From Hypomesus transpacificus (taxonomy: Eukaryota; Chordata; Actinopteri; Osmeriformes; Osmeridae): a stretch of 64,000 nucleotides of DNA. Positions 22,701 to 33,495 of the stretch are shown here, in pieces (the first letter of the stretch is position 1; each line of letters starts with the position of its first letter). The notes under the pieces are model-generated. The model was not told the DNA's origin and did not search any database. It was given only the letters and a program-made list of their open reading frames with translations. The stretch covers positions 5,165,389 through 5,229,388 of the forward strand of contig NC_061067.1 of NCBI RefSeq assembly GCF_021917145.1, given 5' to 3'. Both the position numbers and the translations under genes were made by a program.

Positions 22701-25360
22701 CCAGGCCCTGCTTCTCCTCTTCCACCTCCAGGCCCTTATTCTCCTCCACCTCCAGGCCCTGCTTCTTCTTCAACTCCACCTCCAGGCCCTGCGTCTCCTC
22801 CACCTCCAAGCCCTGCTTCTTCTTCACCTCCACTTCCAGGCCCTGCTTGTTCTTCAACTCCACCTCCAGGCCCTGCTTCTTCATCAACTCCACCTCCAGG
22901 CCCTGATTCTCCTCCACCTCCAGGCCCTGCTTCTTCTTCAACTCCACCTCCAGGCCCTGCGTCTCCTCCACCTCCAGGCCCTGCTTCTTCTTCACCTCCA
23001 CCTCCAGGCCCTGCTTCTTCTTCAACTCCACCTCCAGGCCCTGCTTCTCCTCCACCTCCAGGCCCTGCTTCTTCTTCACCTCCACCTCCTGCTTCTTTTT
23101 CACCTCCACCTCCAGACCCTGCTTCTCCTTCACCTCCAGGCCCTGCTTCTTCACCTCCACCTCCAGACCCTGCTTCTCGTCCACCTCCAGGCCCTGCTTC
23201 TTCTTCACCTCCACCTCCAGGTCCTGCTTCTCTTTCACCTCCACGTCCAGGCCCTGCTTTTCCACAACCTCCAGGCCCTGCTTCTCCTCCACCTCCAGGC
23301 CCTGCTTTACCTCCACCACTAAGCCATGCTTCTTCTCCACCTCCAGGCCCTGCTTCTCCTCCACCTCCAGGCCCTGCTTTACCTCCACCACTAAGCCCTG
23401 CTTCTTCTCCACCTCCAGGCCCTGCTTAACCTCCACCTCCAGGCCCTGCTCCACCTTCTGCTTATCCTCTCCGTCCACGCCCTGCTTCATCTCTCCATTC
23501 AGGCCAAGCTCATCACTCTCTCCTTCCTTCACTATGGCCTTTGTCTGACAAACCTCCTTCCTCTCCAACTCTACTTCTGCCTCCTCTTCCCCTATGAGGT
23601 CATCCAGAGATGGCACCTCGGTCAAGCCAATCTGCTCACAGAGGGTCACTTTCTTTTCCTCATAGGACTTCAGACTGGAGAGAGAAGAGAAATGGGATTT
23701 TGCTTATATTTGACTAATGTGGCTTCCCATGAGACAGACCACATAATATTCATAAGGATATTGTTCGCCTTAGCCTGTTTGTTAGATGATTCACTATATG
23801 AATGCACTTTAGCCACATTATGACAAACTACTACGCTATCTTACACGCATGCTCAAACAAAAGATCATGTTACAATGTTATGGTACAATGGTATTTTCCT
23901 GCCCCCTTGTGGTAACAAACAACCACTAAGACATTCTACAGCCATGGCAAAACCCCTGGTCATGAATAAAAAAGATTATACATTTGAACCCACTGACCTA
24001 ATGCCTGAGGGCCTCTTGGCGACTGTCTCCTCAGGCAGAGCAGAGACGTTGTCAGTCAGGCTGCTCTGCTTGGCTTCTGTCGCCACAGGTGCAGGAGGGG
24101 CCATGTGACTGGCATGGCTCAAGTCACTCGGGGTGTCACCTGTGTTTGTCGCCGTGGTGAGCACCTTCTCTGAGTTAACCACCTTCATCACAGAGCTACT
24201 GTAGACAGTGGGTAAAAAGACAGTGCAAGGCTCAAATACAGTTAACACTGGCACATGCCTCAGATTGTGAAACTTGAGGAATTTAATGGTCAAAGGCGAG
24301 TTAGGGTTTGGATTCCTCTGACTTACTCTGTGACAACTCCAGATGAGGGTGAAAGTGGAAGAGAGATGTTTCCAGTGGAGGTTGACTCTACCCAGGTCTC
24401 ATCACCTTTGCTGGGCACAGAGCTCTCCTCATAGGCCTTAAGAGTAACCTCAGAGTCGTTTACAGGAACGTCCTCCATGCCATGGAAACCTTCCTCCGAG
24501 GGTGCATCCACAGCACGGACGAATCCTGCTCCCGAATCAGCACCAGCATCGGCATCCTGGACGATGAGGTTCTCAGTTAGGATCTGTGCCTTGGGAGAGC
24601 CAGGGGCAGCTTCTGAGATGTTGTTCTTCACGACAGCAGAAGGTTCCTCCAGGGCACAAGGAACATAACTCTGGACCTCGATAGAGACTTTTCGCTCAGT
24701 AGCTATAACACATTCCTTAAGGGCAGGGTCGGATGGGCTTTTCTCATGGCTGGTCACAGTGGCTGCGTCACCTTTGTCTCGATCCTGCACTGTGGGGATG
24801 GAGATGGTTTGGAGTGCATTGTCAATGCATGGATGCGGAGAGGGAGACTTAGTCTGGCTACATTTAGAATGTAAAGGTCCATTTTCGGTAGCCTTGGTAA
24901 CATCCTCCATAGTGGGTTTTCGGGGCGAGGCACCCTGTAGCTTTTGAACATTCACTGCCACCTCCACCTTTCCTTCCTTCTTGTTGTTTGCATTGTCCTC
25001 ACTAAGAAACACATAAAACAAGGATAAGCCCATGAAGGCCAACTTTCATTTGTATTTGTATCTACAGTATCTTTTTTTTCCTGACAGTTAATCGGTTTAA
25101 ATCAATCAACCAATATAAGATCATTGAGATAGAAAGATAAGTAGTCAAAGTAGTAGACATAATCATGCTCAATATTTTCAAGGGTTATTACAGTAACCCA
25201 TATCTCACCTCAACTGCTTAACAGCACTGTTGTACTGGACACATGCCACCCCCTCCGACTCTGCTGGTGTCACTGTGGTCTTAGTAGCATGGTTTAACAA
25301 ACCATTAGTTTCTTCCTCAGAATTGCAGGGTTTGGACTGTCGGCAGCAAGAGTTACCCAT
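19739..25360 (-). CDS. otulin: Otulin, linear-ubiquitin deubiquitinase with long N-terminal extension
   Basis: Ten coding exons, all GT-AG with compatible phases: 25360-25209, 25001-24327, 24198-23998, 23674-22382, 22261-22173, 22046-21940, 21800-21663, 21450-21319, 20627-20358, 19936-19739. They give 1084 aa against 352 in human. The C-terminal 311 residues are the OTU domain: GDNFCALR holds the nucleophile C860, and EDDRHYN near the end holds D1067, H1070 and N1072. [11 protein letters not shown] (from about 774) matches the PUB-interacting motif that binds HOIP in human OTULIN. By family, it cleaves Met1-linked ubiquitin chains and restrains LUBAC/NF-kB signalling. The start [12 protein letters not shown] follows an in-frame stop 16 codons upstream and has a myristoylation/palmitoylation-like shape. 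Exons 3-5 (225, 67 and 431 codons) are extra relative to human. The C-terminus (LQVP) lacks the human PDZ ligand ETSL. Confidence 0.93.
22382..23674 (-). repeat. Coding minisatellite exon of otulin
   Basis: This 1293-nt exon is phase 2 at both ends and encodes about 300 residues of tandem [17 protein letters not shown] units of 7-12 residues. At DNA level the units are 21-36 bp, reading CTTCACCTCCAGGCCCTG and close variants on the plus strand. The reading frame stays open through dozens of units whose lengths all remain multiples of three. Composition is Lys, Glu, Val, Gln, Gly and Leu, so the segment should be charged and disordered or weakly helical. The plus strand is nearly pure pyrimidine in stretches. 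Confidence 0.95.
23998..24198 (-). other. otulin cassette exon 4 (67 codons, phase 2-2)
   Basis: It is bounded by cactgtctacag and AG|gtcagt. It encodes a Thr/Ser/Ala-rich disordered segment with no recognised domain. Its symmetric phase allows skipping without a frameshift. Confidence 0.82.
24327..25001 (-). other. otulin cassette exon 3 (225 codons, phase 2-2)
   Basis: It is bounded by tgtttcttag and GA|gtaagt. It encodes a Ser/Glu/Pro-rich, probably disordered segment with no known domain. Removing it keeps the frame. It starts with a split Ser codon followed by Glu-Asp, like the start of the conserved exon that carries the PUB-interacting motif. Confidence 0.85.
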
Positions 25361-25425
25361 TGAAAGGCTGTGGTGCCTTCTGCCCCGTGAGGATGGCAGA
25401 AGAGCTTATTGGAAGTCTGAAGATT

Positions 25426-25500
25426 TCAGGAGTCCGAGGCGAATGGCCAGGCAAGCATTTCTGGGATCCTGACCAAGTCGCAGGTCCAAAGAAAGGACAT
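25426..25500 (-). promoter_or_regulatory. Upstream open reading frame in the otulin leader
   Basis: In the 5' part of otulin exon 2 (acceptor tgtttag just before 25505) an ATG at 25500 opens 24 codons and stops at 25426, before the main ATG at 25360 and in a different frame. A uORF like this could damp otulin translation. It depends on exon 1 splicing to 25505 as inferred. Confidence 0.5.
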
Positions 25501-25505
25501 CACAC

Positions 25506-26141
25506 CTAAACAAGTACATACAGCTTATAAGTCAGTCATAACGAAGAAAAATAGGACACCCTTTGCAGCACTTGAGAGCACAACATGGTTTGACTACTAC
25601 AGTGAATTTTTTAAAAGGGGGTAAACTCTGAACACAACTGTTGATCCGAATTGTTGTACATGGGTGTATAGCTAATAAGGTTTGTCAATTAAATGGGTCT
25701 AGGCTACAAAACAGGCCCTACACACTTATAAATAACACTGTGACACCGAATGCGCGTGCGCTAATTGAGAATGGCGTCCGAATTGTCCACACACGCACTA
25801 TTACACTACTAAAATGAAAGTCCAAGCTTCACCAACTCAAACTACCTAGCTATTTTAAAGACTGTTGTGTTACAGTAGCTTATGTTGTCTACAATAAACG
25901 GATACATAATATGGATTTCCCGTTTAATCGGCTAATGTAACCCTGTCCAATGCACGGAAGTGCAATCAACAAATAATAGAGCAGTTACGTAGCTATGTTC
26001 GAGGAAAGACTTTGATTTAGCCTAGTTTTTTGTTTTTAATTTGCGTTAGCCTAGTAATATTTCACATAGCTTGTGGAAAATTTTAACAGGCTAGCTATAA
26101 GCAAGCAAGCTACTGTAAAAGAAAAGCTGACATTACTGTAC
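25506..26141 (-). other. otulin intron 1
   Basis: About 640 bp of AT-rich sequence between the inferred non-coding exon 1 and exon 2. Nothing else is recognised. Confidence 0.45.
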
Positions 26142-26290
26142 CTAAATGAAGACGCGTTGTCTTAGCTTGAGGACAACCGCACCGGCTCCAGGAAGTTTCA
26201 CAGACGGATTTTACTTCAGAGAATTTGACATTGCGGCCCTCCTTTTATTCTGTATACTCTGACCCCCACTAGCTGTCAGGCATATTTGTT
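26142..26290 (-). promoter_or_regulatory. otulin non-coding exon 1 and promoter
   Basis: The minus strand reads CATTTAG|GTACAG at 26142/26141, a good donor, preceded by a locally CpG-containing stretch (about 26150-26200). The plus strand around 26190 holds an ETS-like GGAAGT. The start site is inferred to lie within about 26190-26280. There is no TATA box. Confidence 0.4.
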
Positions 26291-26702
26291 TGCTCTGGTC
26301 ATGTGGACGCAGCTAGCTACATTCGAAACAGCCAGCATCACAAAGCTATCTACCGTAGTAGCTAGCTGACTGTAACTATGATACTTATGACAAAACGGTT
26401 CTAAAATAAAAATCTCCGTCAACATTAGCTACACTTGAGCAAAATGGAGGCAAAAAGGGAAATTAATCTTATTCAACAGCCGTGCATGCACCGCACTAGC
26501 AAGTCTTATAGTTTACAATAAATGTAAATATAATATTTTGAGTGACATTACTTCCGGGGCAGCATTGAGTCATTCATAATTTTCATGTGAGGTTATCCAG
26601 TGTATACATTATGAAAAATGACACATGTCGGTCGTCCATTATGATGTGTCAAAACGTAGAATATGTACCCGTCTTCCCAAAATCTAAATGCATTTACAAT
26701 TT

Positions 26703-26708
26703 TTTATT
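26703..26708 (-). terminator. Polyadenylation signal for yae1
   Basis: AATAAA on the minus strand, about 220 nt past the yae1 stop codon, in an AT-rich tail. About 400 bp remain before the otulin promoter. Confidence 0.5.
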
Positions 26709-26929
26709 TTTCAATCAAGTGCATATTACAGTCACTAAAACAGAATACTATGGCTGCTGTACAAAAACACTCCAAAAGTTTATCATATCACTGTTTCCCC
26801 TGTAAAAAAAAATCCATAGTAAACAAGCTGCAAGTTAAAATATAGGCTTGTACACAAATCTAATCTCAGACATTAATCAAATTATTTAAAGAATAAATAT
26901 CCACAAGTTTATATTTTACAAGAAAAGGT

Positions 26930-28120
26930 TCAATCTGCACTATTGAGCTGTTTCAGGTGTTGAGCCAGTTCCTTTGGCAGCCTGAGTTCCGACACCACTT
27001 CCATGCAGCTTTGAACCAGCCGTTCAAAATTCTCCTCTGAACTGAGGAAGTCTGTGGTGCCTGAACAACTGGGTTTCTGAGACGGCTTCAGGTCAATGTC
27101 TATATCTCCCCCTCTCTTGCAGCAGTCGGCAGCTTGACACCCCTCTCCCCTGCATCCTGCATCTCCCTGGTCCACCCCTAGGTCCTCCATACAGTCAGAG
27201 ACGTCACTGACACTGGGTGGAGGCTTCTCCAGGGCCTTAACCATTGCCTGGATGACAGAGTCTTCATGCTGCACAACCCGCTGGAGAAGGTCTGTAACGC
27301 AGGCAGGAGAGGGGCTGTCTGGCCTCTGCAGCTGGCACCAGCACTGTATAGCACTGTGTAGAGACAAGCACAAAGAGGCAACAAACTGAGAGACAATAGG
27401 GAAAGAGAACCGAGTGACACAGGCATGTGTAATGAAGAGTGGAGAAGGGGCTACACTGATGTGGCCCTGCACAAAGAAACGAGTCATATGATGGATCATT
27501 GTGGCCAATATATGGAATGCGGATGGCAAAGTTATTTGAGGAGATAAATCAGAAGATATAGGATTGGCGTCAACTTAAATCCCAACAGTTTAAATCTCCA
27601 AAAAGAGTTCAACTGCATGTCTGGTTAAATGTACTTAAATACCTTACGATTCCTTTCAGACGCCCAATGGCCACAGTTTTGGCCGCTCCTTCTTTGTATC
27701 CCAGGTTAAAACCGAGCTGAATGGACGCCTCTTTACCTGCGTCAATGCCATCTCTGTATCCGTCCTGAACAGAAAAGCATGGAACAGTATTGTTTAACAG
27801 TTTCTAGAGAATTGTGTTGGTTTCATTGTATCTAAAATCTAGTAGCATAGTACATCTGTTCCAGATTTTGTTAAATAATAATAATACATCACACTGCACT
27901 GTCATGTATTTCCTGTGAAAAAATAGTCGAATACAAATCTAAAGCCGTTTTCATTTTCCATGAGTTTTCCATCATCACCTTTTCACGTTTCATCATCACG
28001 TTTTACCTTAACACGCTTTTCCATGTTGTACTTCCATTCTTTGTTTTGTAAAGTAATGTCGTCCGCATCCTCGTCGAAGACATCTTCAACACTGCGTCCA
28101 ACTGCCTTAACCCAAGACAT
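26930..28120 (-). CDS. yae1: Yae1 domain-containing protein
   Basis: Three exons, phase 0 throughout: 28120-28007, 27764-27648, 27385-26930. They give 228 aa against 226 in human YAE1. The start MSWVKAVG matches human MSWVQA. Exon 2 encodes the Yae1 repeat GYRDGIDAGKEASIQLGFNL followed by GYKEGAAKT (about residues 40-67), the glycine-spaced motif that defines the family. The C-terminus LAQHLKQL matches human VLQHLKQL. The middle of exon 3 is divergent and Ser/Asp-rich. By family, Yae1 with Lto1 forms the adaptor that brings ABCE1 (Rli1) to the cytosolic iron-sulfur targeting complex, supporting ribosome recycling. It lies upstream of otulin on the same strand and downstream of pou6f2, as in human for pou6f2. 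Confidence 0.93.
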
Positions 28121-28260
28121 CGTAAATAATAACTTATTTTCCTTTGTGTGTCCTAGGACAATAACCTATATTTGTGGCACGCTTCTGGCATTTAGTTTCA
28201 TGTTTTGATGTCAGTTCACGTGTCCAAATTTATTGTCTACGTCATCATGATGCGCAGGAT
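28121..28260 (-). promoter_or_regulatory. yae1 promoter region
   Basis: The 5' flank carries a canonical E-box (CACGTG, 28217-28222) about 100 bp from the start codon, with ACGTCATCATGATGCGCA just upstream resembling ATF/NRF1-type sites. No TATA box is seen. Confidence 0.35.
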
Positions 28261-30227
28261 ATTATTTTCTTCTGGTATTGTTAACATTGACCACTGCCAA
28301 GAAGTGTTACACACTGCCACCTCCTGCAATGGAGTAGCACTGCAGTCTCATTAAAGTATTCACGATAAGATGTCTTGTATTACATATTTTTTGTCGACAG
28401 AGGACGCTAAACCCATACAGTAAAAATTCAAATATTCAACCTTGTCCTTAATGTTTCACTCAGAGCGTCAGTTTAAATGAAGTGGAACATTACTCTTATA
28501 CTAAGACACAAGTCAAAAGTAAGTTGTCGATGTGAATTATTAACGTTAAAGGAAGTTAGTAAGGCCCTCTTAGAGTTAATTAGCAACACAGCTCTGAGCA
28601 AGTGGAATGTCAATTAAGAATATTTGGAGCCTGCCAGTAACATGTTCCAGTAATCATCTTCCAACCAAGATTTCCTTGTCTTTTGAGAAAACATCAAATC
28701 AAATTCGAGCTGGAGGAAAGCGCGGAATTTCAGACAAGAATTGGGGGCACTGTTTTTCCTATTTGAATACATTTTATAACATTCCCTGGTGCAGCTTTAA
28801 AATGATATGAAGTCATTTTTTGTAAACCATATACACCTTGATGATGAATACCTAAAGTATTATTCACAAAGCATATTGTGATGTTACACATTTACACATC
28901 TAAAAACCTGAGATACCAGAAATTCCAATGTTTTTAAAAAGCATCCTACTTTATCAAGACTGCATCTGGAACAGTGTCCGTCTCTCTGGATCCTGTCTGA
29001 ATCTGGACCATCCTTATTCATGATTTCAACCTGAAACTGAGAGAGGGATAACAAAGTTACTGGCACAATAGGGGAGATAGAGCAACCACTACTTACCTTT
29101 TCGATCTACTTTGTGGAATGCATCTATTTACGGTATGTTGGTGCCCCTACTTATCCATCCAGAAATGCAAAATGTCCTTAGGGGGTCTATAGGCAGGCAG
29201 AGTGAACACATTTCAAAAAGCTTTTAATTTTTTTTATGGCAGAAATTTATTTTTACTTAATTTTTATTTTAAGTTGGATATTAATGTGAATAAAATGGAA
29301 TGCTCCAGATGTATGATTTTGTTTTTGTTTCGTTTATTTCTGTAAAAAAATTATTAAAACGTAATTTTTCAAATTGTATTTATCTCTCTATGTATGTCCC
29401 ATCAAGTAGTCTACGTGTATCACAAGTTTGCTGCAATGCAAGAGAAAGGCTATGGGTTTAGAAGACTTGTTTCTTCTAACACAATTTGTCCACACAAGTC
29501 TTTTGCCAGCTTGACTGCATTTGTTTTCAAATCAATGTCTAGAGCCTTTTTGCCAAGTTTTCAACACGTAAATATGTTATTTGTGATGACAAACACATTA
29601 CTCATTCATCAATATTGTATTTTACCCTCTTTCCTTTCTCCACAGAGAAAAGAAGAGAGAGAAATTTTTTTAAGATTCTTTATTTTTTATGCTGGGTTTT
29701 ATGGAAAACACAGGAGAGTCGGAATGGTGGTGGACAAATGCATCTGAGCTGGGTGGAATGCATTTGCAGGAGCTGGACAACAATGGCCTTGAGAATACAC
29801 TTAGGCCACAGTGGACTTGACTGGGTTGTGTGGAAATGGAGTCAGACTGCAGGCCTCATTCACGGAAGCAACCACACCTTCCGTCCCCACGCTCAGAGAG
29901 CAGAACAACCAGTCAGGGCAATCACCTGACACATTTCCATCCAATTTCCACTGCAGAATGTGTTCATTTTCGGCCTAATGGCATGTCATTTTGCTGGAGT
30001 CTTTGGTCAAGAATTAATCCTGGAATCAAAACAGATTTTCCGGGGAGCAATCTTCCATCAAGTATTGATTTTTTTACACTCACAGAGCCTGTACTCCCTA
30101 ATTTAACCTGACAGCCAGGAGCACAATGGACTGCGAGCACCTTGGCATCTCACAGGGAACTCTCCTCCTTCTCTTTCTTTATCTCTCAACCCCCCCCTCT
30201 CCCTTCCCCTTCCCTTTCCCTTTCCCC

Positions 30228-30332
<105 letters not shown>

Positions 30333-31524
30333 CCGTCTTCTTTGAAGAAGTGAAAAAGAGGAGACGAAAAATGGACACCAGAACATATCAAACAAAGAAC
30401 TTTGGTTACAAACAACACAGGACTAAAGCTTCCTTTTCTCTGTTTTGCCTCTAATTATGTTTTCAAGTACTGTGCAACTCAGCCAGGTGAGGCCGAGTGG
30501 GAAAAGGAGAGAGGGTTCTGGGGCCATCAGGTGTCATTACCGGCCTGTTGACATCTCCCTGTCTTTGAGTGATTCTCATCTGTGGCTTCCCCCCAGCCAT
30601 TTTCCTGAGATGTGCGGAGAGGGTCTCATCATCGCCCCATAAAGAAGGTCCAAAGTGTCTGTATTGGACCATCACTAATAAGACAGGCAAGATGCATCCA
30701 ACCACACCACTCTTTCTCCATCTCTCAATCACTATCTACCCTCTTACTGGCTTTTGATACCAGGTCTCTCTCTCTCCGTTGCGGTGAATATACTATGTAG
30801 AGATCAGGGAGGGGAGAGAGTGGTATGAGGGGGTAGATGTTGTCCATTCAAACAGCTCATCAGAAGACCAGGTATTTGCAGAAACATCTCAACACATCAG
30901 AAAAACAGTTATTTTCCTTTGACCCTTAGCCTCCGTTTTTCTCAGTCCTAGTGTTGCAGTTCTCAAACAGGTTTTAAACTCAGCTCCCCTCATTTAGAAG
31001 TAGCTACTATACTTTTATCTTATCTTATAAACAGTCTGCTTGAAATGAAAACATTTCTGAAATTACAGAAAAGATAAACCAATAATGTGTGTGTGTTGGT
31101 TAAATTGAAATTGTTGTTCCAATTAGTTTTATTAGAATCTTGTGAATTATGTTACCATCAACCACCTAATTGAATGTGCTGTTGTTGAACATTTGACATC
31201 AGTGCACGGTTTACAGGCCCTAAATTCAAAATAACATGATATCCTAATGTTTTGTGGTTTATGGTTATATTGTTTCTTTCTGCCACTGCAGTGCAGATCT
31301 TTAACAGATCAGTGAAGATGCATTTGGAAAGTAAGACAGCTCAGAGTAAAGGGGATATGAGTCCTGCGCAGGGCAGGTAGAAAGTGAAATGGGCTGTGGA
31401 CAATCCGCTGTTCGAGTCAGAGGTACCATCTCCATAAAGACACCGGCTATTAACTTCTCTACCTTCAAAAACCTCACACAGTGGCATCACTCGCTAATAA
31501 TGGGACGAGGGAGGGCGGTTGGGA

Positions 31525-31543
31525 GGGGGGGGGGGGGGGGGGG
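31525..31543. repeat. Poly-G run (19 nt)
   Basis: Homopolymer of 19 G within a G-rich patch. A shorter G-run follows at 31754-31764. Length is likely variable or unreliable in the assembly. Confidence 0.9.
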
Positions 31544-33495
31544 TTGGACAAAACAACACCAGAAACAACAAGGGATCATATGCATGGACAACCCCGATTG
31601 CATGTGAGGATTGGTAATTGCACCCCCAGAGGCGTTGGGGTGTGCAGAACAGCAAAGTGGGAGATGCCTCTGTGACTCTGGCTTCACAGAGGGGGTGCCG
31701 GCATCTCAACCTTGAGGAGGAAGTTGAAACGCAGAGGTGGATGAGGGGGAGTGGGGGGGGGGGGGACACAGACAGTTCATTTACCCAGAACATCAGCACC
31801 ACTGCGCATTGTTTGAAAGATAAGGAAAGTGAATGCTTCATGGCTGATGGAAAACAAAGGCAGCAATTTAAAACCATCTGCATCCAGTGCTCCTGCACAT
31901 GCTCCCTCTCTCTTCCTCTGCCTCTCTCTTTCTGTGTCGTGGCTGATATTGAAACATAATCCATTTAGACCTCTGACTTGTCATAATATTTTCTACAAAC
32001 ATTCTCTTCTCTTTCCAGACCATTTTAACTGGTTGCAAGTTGAACAGGAATTCATTATACTCCAACAAGTCAGTCAGTTGACTTTTGAGGGGGAGGGAGA
32101 GATCTTGTGTTGACGGTTTGTAATGGATCAGCCTGGACTATCTCATTTGTCCTTGTGGAAGAAACAGAACTATACGCTTCTATAGACAGATATGTGTTTT
32201 CTATGTTTCAGAACTGAATGAGATGACTGAGATAAATCTATGAATCTTGCTCTATAGTAAAGATCATTGTGCAAACACTTCACCTTGTGAAGACAAATGA
32301 CTGTTAAGCTGATTGACAGATAGCACTGACACATTACAACTTCTTTGTATGAAATGTTCTAAATTTTCCATCATGCCTTACTTGAAAGACATTCTTCTGG
32401 GTTCAGTCTATTCCATATTTATTATACTGAATGACCTATAAAATGTTTCTTTCTGTGCAATGGTGTTGCCATCTATGCCCATTGATTTGTCTAAAGTATG
32501 TGGAAACTTTCTAATTCAAAAGTATTGCTATGGCCCTTGTTGATGGTGAAGAAAAAGTATACTTTTCCCCCCATAGACAACATGGGATTTCTGATATCGG
32601 AGAACAGATTGGGGTTTAGAAAGCTGCATATGCGCATTACATAGGAAAAAAATGATGAAAATTGAGAAAATACAAAACAAAAGAATATCAAATAGCTGTC
32701 CTACAGTATATCTCAACCATTATCACTGAAGAGCACATCTGGTGTTTTAAAATGAAGTGAAAAAAGAAAACTGAAAGAACGATGAAAACATCTTCAACAT
32801 CAGTTTTCAGCCTAATGTTAATAATTTATAGTCAGTGCTTTTTTTATTATTATCATTTATTTATTTACTACTTTCTTTGCACCAGCTAGTCAGTTTTCAA
32901 AGGCATCATGGACAACAGAGCTGTTTCAAACTTTGGAGTTTAGTTTCAAAAGGCTTTCACCCAAGACAGTTTTCTTTTTCTTCCATTGTCTTACACTTGT
33001 CTCGTTATTGTTATCTGGTACAGCAAAGAAATGAATCATTGATGTGAAATAACCCTGACATGTATTTCTTTCTATTGACCTTATGGAAATCTAAATGAAT
33101 TGCTATTGAACCTGGGGTCTTGGCCAGCTGTCGGTTTGCTTTAAGGTGTGAACTCTGTAGTAAAAGGTTAGGAATCGGAGAAAGTCTTTATGGGGCTGTT
33201 TTTATTCTCTCACAATCACATCACCATTAAAACATGCAGAGTTCACTGATCTTAGATGGGAACATAGAAACTGCAGAGTATCTAACATTATATGTTGAGT
33301 GTAGTAAAGGCAGGTGCACTTGCATTGAACCTATAGAAACATTATGTCTTGATTATATTTTAATCTTGTGAATACTTGCTGGTAAACAACAATAACTTCT
33401 GTGGTTTATGCATTTTCAGAGCCTTATTTCATGACAGACTGTGCTGTTGTAGTGTAAAACACTTAGAAAACAAAGTCAACAATGTCAAACAATCG

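Noticed and set aside
22449..23429. 326-codon plus-strand open frame rich in SPPPGPA, collagen-like
   Set aside because: It is the exact antisense of the otulin repeat exon. The minus strand has matching splice sites and phases, so the Pro-rich frame is a by-product of the repeat's base composition.
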